Assembly (NCBI GenBank): GCA_037974965.1
Contig: JBBPFI010000002.1
Span: 2,666,001-2,730,000, forward strand
Source of the DNA: Dacryopinax spathularia
Lineage: Eukaryota > Basidiomycota > Dacrymycetes > Dacrymycetales > Dacrymycetaceae
DNA length: 64,000 nucleotides
Direction of reading: 5' to 3'
A program made the position numbers and the translations under genes. This document shows, in pieces, positions 22,467 through 34,117 of this stretch; the first letter of the stretch is position 1; each line of letters begins with the position of its first letter. The notes under the pieces were generated by a model. It did not search any database and had not been told where the DNA came from. It saw only the letters and a list, made by a program, of their open reading frames with translations.

Positions 22467-24461
22467 CCCAGCGTTCCCAGCGCTGTCAGGACGGGCCGCG
22501 GCGATTCGAAGCATTTCGGCGTCCTTTCGGACACAGAGGTCGGACAGGATTTGAGCGGCTTTCTCGAAGTCGGACATCTGAGCCGACAAGTGTTAGTGAC
22601 TCATTCGAATCTCATGGACCGCGGGACTTGGGGGGAGCGATGATCTCATCGTCGCACCCTGGAGAAAATGTGACGGGGGGGCTGAGCGGGAAAAGGGAAG
22701 GAGAAGACTTGCAGGGGGGAGGAGAGGAGGAGAAGTTGAAAGCTGAATGAGAGAGAGGAGGAAGGGTAGGGAGACGCACCTCATTCCAGATCTGAGCCGA
22801 ACACCTCACCCACCACTTCCCATCATGCACATAAAGATTGACCATCAAATTATGCTCCTGAGTCAATTCGTCGCACATCCCGAATATGAGGTCTCGGAGC
22901 TCGGTGGTCGTTAGTTGGCCTGGGGGGGACATGGGCAGGCGGACGTTGGTCTGGGTTGCGGTATTAAGCCATTTCCCGGGGACAGAGGAGGAAGAGAGCC
23001 CACCATATTAGCAGTCAACTCCCCCCACCTATCCATCACTTCCGTCCCCAACAGCTCTGCCAGCCTCTTCCCGCCCTGCACTGCTAGATGGTGGCAGTAC
23101 GCATTGATCCTCTCTTCCCCTCCTAGGGCCTGGCGGAAGTCTAGGGCGGGGGCGAGGGAGAGGAAGGGGACGTAGTCGATCGTTCCGCAATCTACGCACG
23201 CGTCTCATCAGCATCTTGTTCGACCTCGCTCACACTAGCCCACATCTCGCCAAACCTTGCCCAAGCCTTGGCCGAAGGCAGAAGAGAACGAAGAAGGAAG
23301 GTAGCAAGGGGCGAAGTAAGGAGACAGACGCACATTCAAACAACCTAACAAACCTCTCGCTCCCAACAGCCGCCGGCTCCCTATCGCTCGGCGACACATA
23401 CCCAATACTCGTCGGGAGCGTAAACTTGATCAGATCCTGGTTCCGGCGAGCAACGTAGAGCACCGCCGAGGCGCGTTTGGAGAAGAGCCATTTATGTCCG
23501 TTCTGCCTCTCCTTATCAGCTTTCGGTTCCACCACCCGACCCGGTTGGGAGGAGAAGAGAAGGGGAGAGAGACGTACGGAGACCCAGAAATCCGGCTGGA
23601 TTTTACCCAGATCCACCGGCACCTGGCCGATCAAATGCGCCGCATCGACCAAACTCCACACCCCTTCCTCCCTACAAACCCGCACCATCTCCTCCCACGG
23701 CATCAACACCCCCGGCTTACTAGCGATCCCATCAATGAGCGCTAGCACTTTCCGCCCTTCGTGCCTCGGGATGCTGGATAGGGTGGAGCGGAAGAGGGAG
23801 AGGATTGTGGAGTGGGGGATGGGGTAGGTTAGGGGGATGCTGATGAGCTTGATGGTTTGGGGCGGGTGCCGGTCGAGCGTCATTTGGATCGTGCGTTGGA
23901 CGGCGCCGTATGTTGAGCTGACTGTTCCTGGTCAGCCGCAAAGCAGCACAACAGCACCTTGCCGCTCCGGACCGGGCGGAGGACAAAGGAGGAGAAAGGA
24001 GGAAAGGCGCACACTGAACGATCACATCCCCCTCCTTCCACTCCAAATTAAACAAAACCGTATTAACCCCATGCGTCGCATTACTCAATATCACACACTC
24101 GTCCTTCTCCGCCCCCACCAGCTCGGCCACGCGCTCGCGGACAGAGGCGAGCAAGTGACGGGCGGTGTTACGGATGAAAAGGTCCGGTTTCTGTTCGCAT
24201 TGGATCGTTAGGGCGTTGGTGGAATGGAGGACGGGGAGGGGGAGGGAGCCGTACGAGCCTTTCGTATTTCCCGATCACGTTGTCAGCGTGAGGCGTTAAG
24301 ACTAGGAAGACGGTGGAATGCGCACCGTGGTTGAGGTTGATGAATCCTGGTGGGAAACAGAACTGGGAGAGCATTGCGTGTCCAAACACTGGTAGGCCAT
24401 CAGGTCCCAGGACCATCGCGGTGTCCTTCACATTCCCATTCTCGTTCGAGGTGTCGCCCAT
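22449..24461 (-). CDS. Class-V aminotransferase-like PLP enzyme, copy B (Egt2-like)
   Basis: Tandem paralogue of copy A. The start MGDTSNENGNVKDTAMVLG leads to the shared motif FGHAMLSQFCFPPGFINLNH. Further matches are DECVILSNATHGVNTVLFN, LIDGIASKPGVLMPWEEMV, EGVWSLVDAAHLIGQVPVDL, QPDFWVS and NGHKWLFSKRASAVLYVA (Schiff-base Lys kept). The C-terminal domain reads TQEHNLMVNLYVHDGKWWVR, then SAQIWNE and MSDFEKAAQILSDLC. The PLP-ring Asp is kept (VDAAH) although the following Gly of copy A is Ala. The tail after the last shared helix differs from copy A and is longer (DAEMLRIAAARPDSAG). The ending is the stop at 22449. Same strand, same final exon boundary, 598 bases apart: a tandem duplication, with clear protein divergence suggesting it is not recent. 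Confidence 0.85.
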
Positions 24462-24919
24462 CTTGCCTTATCCCCTTCTTGTCGAGAAAGGGAGTAGCAG
24501 GCCTGGAGTGGAATGCAGGCATGGTGATCTCGACCAGGAGGTCTATTTATGTCGCTTTCTGGTTGACCTCCACAACAACCTAGGCGGGCATCCATGTGGG
24601 GTTGGTTATCAGCCCTTATCGGCGCTTTGGTCAATGTCATTCATCGGCAGCAGCGGCATCCGGCCGAGATGTTACTTCCCACTTTATGTCCTGCGAGAGG
24701 TCCGAAGACACGACCGGCAATAGCGCGGGAAAGGAACGAGCTGATGGCATTGATGAAACTGGGGTCAACGACCAGCTACACTAGAAGGGGGCAGCTCGTC
24801 GGTCTGTGGGGCCTCAACATCGTCATCGGCGATAACTCACCCATTTTGTTGATCCTAATCGCCGACATGGCCTTTGATTTTCTTTGGCGTCGGAGCGTCA
24901 GAGCTCTGAGTGAGGGTGG
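24462..24919. other. Divergent promoter between PLP-enzyme copy B and ARC1
   Basis: 458 bases. A TATA-like ATAAATAG on the minus strand near 24545-24552 lies about 85 bases before the copy B start. No gene seen. Confidence 0.45.
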
Positions 24920-26818
24920 ATGATTCGACCTCTCACACGCACTCTCCGCACTCGCACTCTCAGACCATACACTTCTCTTCCCACCTTCCTCCGTATACAA
25001 ACCCCACCCTCAGCTCGTTATATCACCTACTTCCAAACCACCACATTCAGCCAACCCACCTCCCCGCTTGATTACCACCTCCAAACACGCAAAATGTCAG
25101 CCCAAGCAGTCCTCGGCAACCTCACCTCCCCCGCACGCGAGCTCGTAGAACGCGTAGCTAGCTCAGCAGGGGAAGGATACTTCGGGAGGACGGAGAAAGA
25201 AAAGGGCGAGATAATTCAGTGGACTACGAAGGTTTCCCAGGGGGTGGTGGAGACGGAGGAGGGGCTCAAGGTGCGTCTCGTTTTGCTTCTCCGTCCTCGC
25301 TAGATATGCGGATAAGAGAGCTCATGTGTGGGGTAGAACTTGGAGGAGACGCTTAAGAGCCGCACTTTCCTAGTTGGGAACGAGCTCACCGCCGCAGACG
25401 TAGCGCTCTACGCCTCCCTCCACCCAATCCTCGTACGTCCCCCCTCCCCTCTCCTTCCCTCCGCCTTCGCGCTCTCCCCTTCCCATCACCCCCCCTCTCC
25501 CCTCTTCGGCTCCTATCCAGCCAAGCTGACCCCCTCGATAGTCCAAACGCACTCCCGCAGAGTACTACGCCCAACCCTCCCTAACGCGCTACTTCGACCA
25601 CCTTCAGCACCTTCCCCCCATTTCCAGCCTCGCTCAATCCGACGGCCTGGGGCTGGGGGTGGTGGAATTCGACCTGGACGGGATGCCCAAACCTGAACGG
25701 GCCGCTCCTCTCGCAAAAGAAAAGAAGCCGAAGGCCGCCGTTCCTGGAGCTGGTCAGGCGAGCGAGCAAACACCAACAGCGGCTGATACGGCCGCCTCGG
25801 CGCCTGTTGCTCCTAGCCTGGAGGGGGGGAAGGAGGGCAAGCCCGCGGCCCAGAAGGAGGGGGAGGAGAAGAAAGCGGACAAGAAGGAGAAGAAGAAGAA
25901 AGAGCCTAAGGAGCCTAAGGAGGGTGGTGCGGCTGCTGCCCCTGCGCAAGGTGGAAAGGGATGGGTGAAAGGTGCTAAGCCTGCTCCGCAGGCGGCGCCG
26001 GAGGATGGGGAGCCTATGCCTAGTATGATTGATCTGCGGGTTGGGCACATCTTATCCGGTATGTCTTCCTCTCCTCCGCTCACTCATCCCACCGCTCGCC
26101 CCTCATCCTCTCTCCTCCTCTGCCTTCCATCTTCTTTCTCGCTTGCCAGCAAAATGACAACTGACTGACACTGGCAACTGTGTAGTCGAACGACACCCCG
26201 ACGCCGACTCGCTCTACGTCGAGCAGATCGACGTTGGCGAGCCTGAGCCGCGCACCGTTTGTTCGGGGTTGGTGAACTATATGCCTATTGAGCAGGTGCG
26301 GGATAGGGATGTGATCGTCGTCGTACGTCCTCTCTCTCTTCTCTTCTCCTCTTCTGTCTTCTCCTGCTCCTGCTCCCGCTCCTGCTGCTGGGCGGCTACA
26401 GCCGCTCAGATGCAGGAGAAGCAGTATGGGAGGAAGAGGTGTCACTCGGCGGGCTCGCTAACGCTCGCTCTCTTCGCAGTGCAACCTCAAACCCGTCTCC
26501 ATGCGCGGCGTCAAATCCCACGCCATGCTCCTCTGCGCCACCTCCCCAGCGGGAAAAGAAGGCGGGATCGAGTTCGTCCTCCCACCCCCGAACAGCAAGC
26601 CCGGCGAGAGAGTCTACTTCGAGGGCCTTGAGTCTTCCCTGCCGTTGCCACAGCTGCCGCCGAAGAAGAAGATCTTCGAGACTGTCCAGCCGGGGTTTAC
26701 GACGCTCGAGACGCTTGAGGCGGCTTGGCGGGACCCGAAGAGTGGGAGTGTGTATAGGATTAGGACGAGGGAGGGGGTGTGTAAGGCTCAGAGCTTTGTG
26801 GGGGCTTCGTTGTCCTAG
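24920..26818 (+). CDS. ARC1: ARC1/AIMP1-type tRNA-binding cofactor of aminoacyl-tRNA synthetases
   Basis: Holds methionyl- and glutamyl-tRNA synthetases together and delivers tRNA. Domains in order: N-terminal GST-like domain ([20 protein letters not shown], then [20 protein letters not shown]), a Lys/Glu/Ala-rich tRNA-binding linker ([19 protein letters not shown]), and a C-terminal EMAP/Trbp OB fold ([35 protein letters not shown]). Five exons: 24920 (or 25094) to 25270, 25337-25432, about 25541-26059, then two more ending at 26818. The conventional start is the ATG at 25094. An in-frame ATG at 24920 adds 58 residues rich in Arg and Thr with almost no acids ([20 protein letters not shown]), which resembles a mitochondrial presequence. 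Which start is used is not decided by sequence. Confidence 0.92.
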
Positions 26819-26978
26819 ACCTCGTTTCTAGCAGAGGAATATAAGACGTTTGCTGGGGATCTGAAGATCGAGCCTTGGTGGCATGGCTACAAGTCTATTT
26901 ATTATCGCATGCTTCTGAAAGCTGTCAATCTACGGCATACAAGCCACATCCCCCCTCCTCCCACTGATCGACTGGGGC

Positions 26979-28626
26979 TCACAGATCCAACCCCAACCCC
27001 AGATCCTTAATCTTCACAAACTTCCCACTCTTCATACTCTCATTCGCCGCCAGCCCCACAGCCAAAGCGGCAGTCCCATCCCTCTCACTCGCAGCCTGCT
27101 TGCTCGCGTCGCCCGTATCGAGTTTATCGCCCGGCCTCGGTCCAAACAACACGTTCAGCATACGCTTGTCTCCACCGCCATGGCTGCCCTGTTCGGCGAC
27201 TATGGGCAGCTCGCGCGCTGGTTCCCACAAGGGATGGAGGGTGACGCGGCTCGGGCCGGGGTTGGGAAGGGGGGCAGTGCCGTGTACTGCTCCGCCCGAA
27301 GTGGCTGGGCCCTTCCTGAGCCTGTGGGTCTGTATGAGGAAAGAGGACGTACGGTCAGTATTTGAGTTTGAAGAGGGAGCGGGGGGAACCCAGGGGTTGA
27401 ACGGAGGCGGGGGGTGACGTACGCTCTCGACTACTTCGAGCTCTAAGCGGCCCTTTGTGCCGTTGAACATTACGCGGTAGCCTTCCCAGGGTGAGTAGGC
27501 GGTCTGTTCGGTGCATTAGCGACGGCCGGCAGAGAGATGGGGGAGGGAGGGAGGGAAGGCAAGTGGGGGAGGGCGGGGACGTACGAGATGGTAGGTCATC
27601 ACCGCGTCGTTGTCGTACCGAACTAGGAGGCCGATGTCATCTTCGATGTCGATGCCGGGTTGGAAGCACTACACAGAGTGTCAGTTCGGGTTGTAGATAG
27701 AGATGGAGGTAGGCGGTGGACGCACATTCCTATCCCTCTCATACCCATCCACGGCATGCGCCTCCTTCCCATACAGCCTCTCCAAGTTCGGATCCGTATC
27801 GATATGGATCGCGAACGGATCCTCCTTGGCCTCCTCGCTCCCCGTCGCCCTCGCATACCCCTTCGCCCACCCAGCCTCCCTCCCACCGCCCTTATCGCCA
27901 TAGAACGCCAGCCTGCCCATCCCCGCCACTTCCGTCGGCATCGCGTCGATCCACCAGTTAACGAGATCAAAATGATGTCCGCTCTTGTGCACCATCAGCC
28001 CGCCAGAGTTCTCCTTGTGCGCGTGCCAGCGCTTGAAGTAGTCTGCACCGTGTACTGTGTCGAGCAGCCATTCGAAGTGCACGCTGATGACCTTGCCGAT
28101 CTCGCCCGCTGCGATCGTGCGCTTCACCAGCTCGTGCGTCGGGTTGTACCGGTAGTTGAACGTCACTGTTACGTGGTTGCCTGTGCGCTTGACGGTCTCG
28201 TTGATCCTCCTGCACTTCTCGACCGTCGTCGTCATCGGTTTCTCCGTCAAGACCCTCACTACCCTTCCCATCAGCAACCACTCTCCTCAACAAGCAAGGC
28301 AAAAGGGAATGAGACTCACAGCCCATCTCAAGCGCCGGCACAACATACTTATCATGATACTGATCAACAGTCGTAATGACCACAAAGGACACCTTCTCCT
28401 TCTCGACCATCTCCTTGAACTGGTCCGGGTGGTAGATCGGCGCTTTGGGCTGGCCGAGCGACTCGAGCACTTCGTTGTAGTACGACGCGCGGACGTGGTT
28501 CACATCTGCCAGAGCGACGACTTGCGCACCGGGACGCTCGGCGATGCCCCGCAGGAACATGAGGCCTCGCGAGCCGGTGCCGATGATGGCTACTCTGCCC
28601 AGGGGCTGGGAGTTGTTGGTCGACAT
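26979..28626 (-). CDS. Gfo/Idh/MocA-family NAD(P)-dependent oxidoreductase (first copy)
   Basis: A dehydrogenase of sugars, polyols or related compounds. The N-terminal Rossmann motif reads GRVAIIGTGSRGLMFLRGIA, the mid-domain VITTVDQYHDKYVVPALEMG, and the Glu-Lys-Pro signature VLTEKPMTTT. The C-terminal domain starts TFNYRYNPTHELVKR and contains GGLMVHKSGHHFDLVNWWID, where the His and Asp of the family active site are visible. At least five exons: the first covers 28626 to about 28318, the second about 28257 to 27730, and smaller ones follow down to 26979. The C-terminus ends KDLGLGLDL. Substrate unknown. It is divergent from the Dal5-type permease at 30056. A second, distantly related member lies at 52144-53805. 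Confidence 0.9.
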
Positions 28627-30055
28627 TACTTCAGTCTAGGTTGATGCTGATACTAGGAAGGACGTTGATAGATCAAGAGCAGAGTCGTCACTATGGTCGT
28701 GATGAGAAGACAGAGGTAGGGTCGCGTCGCACCGATGCAGCGTGTGCCTAAGTTGTCGTCACCGTACGAGCCTAACTTCAAGCCCTTATTCTATATTCAT
28801 TCCTCCATCCTCTCCCCTCCCCGGGCCGGCCGGACCGCCAGATTCTAGCAACTCTCGCCTACCTCAGAACGCGACTCGTTACTGGAGGGAAAGCCGGACA
28901 ACTTCCTGTTCTGGAGAGCGGCCGGGGCTGGTTTGGAGGGGCAGGCAGCGGGGGAAGGTGGATTAATAAGCCGAATATGGAGGGGGAAGGGCTCGGCGGG
29001 AGATTGCGCCATTGCCTGTGGGAAGCGGTTGAAGGGGGGCGGAGGTATAGCAGCCGTACCAGGACGCCTTCCATGGATGCCGTCACTTGCATCGACTGAA
29101 TACGTAGCTGAGAAAAGATTTAGGGTTGTTGTTGTCATTGTAGACGTCGGAAACCCGGCACGACTTAGCCTGCCTCGCCGCAGTTACCCGATTGGTCAGC
29201 AGAGAGTTGGAGGGGGTTGTTATTGTTGAAATGGGTGGAAGTTCGGGGGAACAACACGCCTTCTGCACAGCCGCCGGCTTCCTCCCCCTCTTTCTTCCCT
29301 CCTCTTCTGACCCTTCTGACGCCTTCCGCCCACATGACGCCTTTCCCCGTGGGGTAAGTTTATATAACCCGCTCAGATCGCTTCTGTTCTTCTCACGCAT
29401 TCCCTTGACAGGACGCCCCTGAAGAAGCGAAGTTGTACATTTCAAAGCTGAGCGAAAATTAGCAGCGACAAAGCGGAGGAACCACGCGGCCGAATATCCT
29501 TCCGACGACGATGGTCTCATACCGATCAAAGGCTAGATAAAGGTTGGGTCTCAGCTCAATTTGGCCACCCTTGTGGGTTACTCCGCGACCGTGATTATCA
29601 ATCCTTCCACCCAATGGAGGGAAGCGAGGACCCTTGGGTCTCCCCACCTATGGGTGATTGCCGGCCTTGGCTCCCCCCGACTCCCGAAGCTCCGTATATG
29701 CGCCCGAACGCTTGTACTCCCGCGGTTGACTCTATTCTCCGCTGTGTCGCTCCTCCAACACTCTCGCCTCCAACTCCGCCTATACAACCGTCAACCGCAG
29801 CTGCCTCCTCCCGCCACCCCCGCTTACGCTTACATCCCCACGGGGACACGCGTCTGTCAACCCCGCTATTTTCGAAGCCAAGAAGCCACCGGTCCGCTCG
29901 GTCCGCAGCAGCTCGATAGGCTTGAAATAGCTGCATCTGAACCGCGCGAAATTGCGTTCCTAAGTTCGTAGGTCGCGCTCCGACCCACCAACCAACCCCA
30001 CATCTGCTCGGCTCCTTGGACTTGCGCGCTTCCCCTCCTGAGCAAAAACAGCAAC
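28627..30055. other. Long divergent intergenic region
   Basis: 1.43 kb between the oxidoreductase (minus) and the permease (plus). A TATATAA element at about 29361-29367 lies 690 bases before the permease ATG and is followed by a C/T-rich stretch, so the permease mRNA may have a long leader or an unseen upstream intron. The short open frames here (for example 29614-29919) look like Pro/Ser-rich noise. Confidence 0.5.
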
Positions 30056-31842
30056 ATGTCTAACCCCGTTGCACCTACTTCGGGCAAGGACGACGTGTCC
30101 ATCGCCACTTCTCCGTACGACGAGAGCAAGAAATCGCTCGATGTTACCCATCTTGAGAACCCGCCTGTCCATCATCACACCCTTGACGAGATCAAGGAAC
30201 TCGATGAGGCCGCGATCGTTCTCGAGGAAGCTGGCAATGTCCAGTATACAATCGAAGAGGACCGGAGAGTGCTCAGGAAGATCGATCTCTGGGTTCTGAG
30301 TAAGCGGCGACTTCTTCATGCTCTGATAAGGACTACCGCTAACGTTCTCGTTTAGCACCCATGCTGATCGTCTACTTCTTGCAGCAAATGGACAAGTCTT
30401 CGGTCTCTTATGCTTCGGTGTTCAACTTGCAGGCTGAGACTGGCTTGGTTGGGACGCAGTACGCATGGCTTACCTCGATTGTCTACGTGGCGCAGCTCGT
30501 CTTCCAGCCTCTGTCATCCTACGCGCTTGTCAAGCTCCCGGTTGGCAAGTGGGTACTCTTCAACGTTTTCTGCTGGGGTCAGTATCCCACGCTCCATGGC
30601 GTTTGGGACAGATGACTGACCCTTTTTGTTCCTATTTTAGGTACCTGCGTAGCATGCATGGGTGCCGCCAAGAACTTCGCCGGCCTCCTAACCGCCCGTT
30701 TCTTCCTCGGTGTCTTCGAAGCCACCGTCGCCCCGTCCTTCATCGCCATCACCCAAATGTGGTGGCGCCGACGTGAGCAGACCTACCGTACCATCTCCTG
30801 GAACGCCTCGAACGGGTTCGCCTCCATCTTCGGCCCGCTCATCGCCTTCGGTATCGGCCACGTGAACAACAAGAACATCCTCCCCTACCAGGGCATCTTC
30901 ATCTTCCTCGGCTGTCTGACCGTCGGCCTTTGCCCCATCGTAGCGTACCTGCTCCCCGATAACCCCACGACCGCCCGGTTCCTGAGGCACGGCAACGACC
31001 GTGTAATCGCGATCGAGCGCCTTCGGTCGGGCAACATGGGCACGGAGAACAAGACGTGGAAATGGTCCCAGTTCTGGGAGACAATGCGCGACATCAAGAC
31101 GTGGCTCTGGGCGCTCCTGCTCTTCCTCGTCGCTTGCCCCTCGGGCGGCATCTCCGCTTTCGGAGGCCTGATCGTCCAAGGCTTCGGGTTCGACTCATTC
31201 ACGACCATCCTCTTCCAGATGCCCTTCGGCGCTATCACCGTCGTCTCCATCGCGATCACGTCCTGGGTGACCAACAAGATCAAGCTCCGGTTCCCCGTGA
31301 TCGCATTCATGGCCCTGTTCCCCATCGCGGGCGCGGTCGCCATCCGCCAGCTGCCTCGGACCAACCAAGGCGGTCTGCTCGCGGCGTACTATATGGTCTC
31401 CTTCCTCGGCTGTCTCCAGCCCCTGCTTTACTCCTGGTCCAACCTGAATGCTGCTGGCCACACCAAGAAGGTCACAACAACCGCAGTCCTCTTCATCGCC
31501 CAGTGCGTAGGGAACATCGTCGGTCCTCAAGTCTACAAAGCCGAAGAGAAGCCGTACTACTACACCGGGATCGCGGTCGACCTGGGCTGCTGGTGCGCCC
31601 TGATCTTCGCGATCCTCGGCACGGCCGCATACCTGCACTACCTGAACAAGAAACAAGAACAGCGCCGGATTGCTGCTGGCCGACCGGGGCATGTGGTCGA
31701 TACGAGCATCATGACGCTCGAAGAGGCCGAGAAGCATAGGCAGCATCAGATCGCCACGGGCCAGATCGAGATCAACACGAACGACCACGCGTTCGAGGAT
31801 CTGACCGATTTCCAGAATATGGATTTCATGTATGTGCTCTAG
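30056..31842 (+). CDS. MFS anion:cation symporter of the allantoate permease (Dal5) family
   Basis: A plasma-membrane permease for organic anions such as allantoate, ureidosuccinate, vitamins or sugar acids (substrate not determinable). Three exons: 30056-30299, 30356-30577 and 30641-31842. After an acidic cytosolic N-terminus (EEDRRVLRKIDLWVL) come twelve expected hydrophobic spans, starting TPMLIVYFLQQMDKSSVSYA, the ACS-family first helix. Other landmarks are the loop motif ARFFLGVFEATVAPSF, MWWRRREQ, then the central loop WKWSQFWETMRDIKTWLW and the late helix LYSWSNLNAAGHTKK. The acidic tail ends DFQNMDFMYVL. Length fits the family (about 555 residues). It lies next to a GH43 glycosidase and a Gfo/Idh/MocA oxidoreductase. 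Confidence 0.93.
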
Positions 31843-32137
31843 AGGGCGCGTTTACCTACCCTTGCAAGCACGACCGTCTTCCAAGCGCGTCACCATGTTG
31901 CCTGGGGGATGGCGTGCGGAGAGGATGAGGAGCAGGACAGCGCTGCGAGTGCATGGGCCCGGCGCGTGTAGGATACCTTGAGGATAAAATATTCGGCTGG
32001 GCCAAGAGCCGGCCGCCTGGCGAGCTGTAATCTATGCGGATACATAGCAATGCGATTGGCATGAACCGCTCCGTACCACCACTGCTGCCCTAGTATCTTT
32101 CCTCACGGCCCGTCTGCCCCATAGAAAGGTATGTGGA

Positions 32138-34117
32138 TTAGGGGTAAACGATGATCTTGTCCAGGTCTCCTGCGTAGGCTGGAAGAAGTCGTTAGCAACA
32201 CATGCAGAGCAAGGAGATGAGGACTCACTCGTCTGATTGTACCCGAAAGTGATATAATTAGACGCCCCATCCTCCAGCCACACCTTCACAGGCACGCTCA
32301 GGAACGCAGTCTCATACTGGGTATCAGGCTGCTCCACAATCTGCACCGGTCCTCCATTCACACTACATCAAAAAATTAACCACATCAGCTGACCCGATCG
32401 CTCCTGCCGCAAATGGGGAAGATAACTCACCTGACAGTAGTTTCCCTCCAGCTCCAATCGGGATTGGAATAATATACCGATACCCAGTGCTCTTTGCCCG
32501 CTCCCGTGATGTTGTGTAGTGTTACGCTCCCGCCTGCGCCGAGTCGGTAGACGGCGCGCTTCGAGGCGCAGATCGTACAGTTCCCCAAAGTGGCGTTGCC
32601 TTCTAGTGTTCCGGAGGCGGCGTGGTAGGCCGTGCCGTTCGGGATTGTGATGGTGCCTGTTTTCACGTCTAGGGAGTAGATCTGCCAAAAGATTAGTATT
32701 GTGAACGGGATGAAGGGGAGCAAGGAGAGGAAGCACATCAACCCAATCCAACCAGACAACTCCGTTTTCCTTCCACGTCATCGGCAACCAAACATAGCTG
32801 CTCCTCCCCAACTCGCTCGATTTCCACCTATCGCCCATATAAAGACTTACCAGCCCCCGACCTTCTTCATCCCCCGCGTTGAGGACGAGGTCATACGTGT
32901 TCTGGCTGAAGTAGGTGCGCAGGTTTGGGGGGGCGATGTCTTTCGGTTTTGTCCATGGCCCGGAGAGGGAAGGGGCAGAAAGATGGGTGTTGGGGTTGGG
33001 CCACCAGCCTGTGAGGCCGGAGATGAAGAGATGATATGTCTGCCGCTCTGTCAGCAACGATCTAAATCTTCCAGCTGAGAAAGGCGGACGCGCACCCCAT
33101 TCTTCTTGATTATACCGGGAGCCTCGTACCCCCCACCATAGAAAACATGTGTGATATGGCTGACATTCCGGAAATCCGGTGTGAGCTGGGCGATCTTGAA
33201 GTTGTTGTTCCAATCCGAGGCGTAGAGCAGGTAGGCTGTGCCGTCGTCGTCGTCGACGAAGAGACCTTCGTCGCGGGAGTCGGCGCCAAAGGGCTTGAAG
33301 GAACGTAGGTAGGTGTAGGGGCCTTCGGGCGTGGGGGAGGTTGCGACGCCTACTTCGGCGGCGTTGTAGCTGGAAAGCGTTAGATCAGTAATATGCGCAA
33401 AGAGGAGAGAGGAGTTACTCTAGATTGTCTGAATGGAACCACATGGCCTTAATGGAATGTTAGGGAGGAAATATGGTTCATCTGGTTACGACGACGTACA
33501 TAGTCATCGTTCAGAGGGTTATAGACGACTTTCGGCCTCTCTACTATGCTCTGGTTCGAGATTGAGGTGCCGGAAATCGGAGTGAGAGCATCTGGCAAGC
33601 GAGTCCATAGGTAGAGGTCGGCCGACTGGGCATCACGTATAAGTGTTACTACCTTGTGATGGCACAGGCGACCCACAGCATAACAGGACACGGCCCGGAA
33701 AGTCGACTGAGAATGTTCCTTGTCTTCGCCGAACCAATAGCTAGCCCCATGAGCATGCAACCCGCCACGTTAGATAGAAAAGTCATACTAGATGTCATTG
33801 ACCTTCAATAACCCTCCGCCATGAGCTTGTATGGGGTTGCCTCCTGTATCCAGCCAGCGAGCTCCGGGAACGATCCATTTTGGACCAGAAGAAGGGTCAG
33901 GAAGCGGTGTGCCGGGAGTTGACGGGGAACACTGCCAGAATGGTTGAATCCAGGCTAGTTGCCTAGTAAGACCAGACAAGCCCGGTAATATTGGAGGTCT
34001 TAGAAGTAATAGACCCAGGAATAGGAGCACAGCTAGGACCAGCCGTTTGGTTGTTGACAGTGTTGTTAGGCGGGAAGCCTGCGCTCCTGCTGGAAGGAGC
34101 GATTTCTCTCCGGCCAT
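32138..34117 (-). CDS. Membrane-anchored glycoside hydrolase family 43-like enzyme
   Basis: Probable extracellular beta-galactosidase or arabinosidase of the GH43 five-bladed propeller type, nearest in motif to exo-beta-1,3-galactanases. N-terminus MAGEKSLLPAGAQ is followed by one hydrophobic span (RLVLAVLLFLGLLLL), i.e. a signal anchor. Catalytic-domain signatures: RWLDTGGNPIQAHGGGLLKV, then YYWFGEDKEH after a splice that restores the Tyr codon. Others are SRDEGLFVDDDDGTAYLLYA and the Glu-bearing GGGYEAPGIIKKNG. The C-terminal module (ASKRAVYRLGAGGSVTLHNI, HWVSVYYSNPDWSW, ITFGYNQTAYAGDLDKI) looks like a CBM35-type beta-sandwich. Several short introns. It ends KIIVYP and TAA at 32138. Neighbouring permease and oxidoreductase suggest a sugar-use block (inference). 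Confidence 0.85.

Noticed and set aside
29614-29919. 101-codon frame upstream of the Dal5-type permease
   Set aside because: Pro/Ser/Arg-rich without structure, overlapped by frames on both strands, no splice link to a convincing protein.
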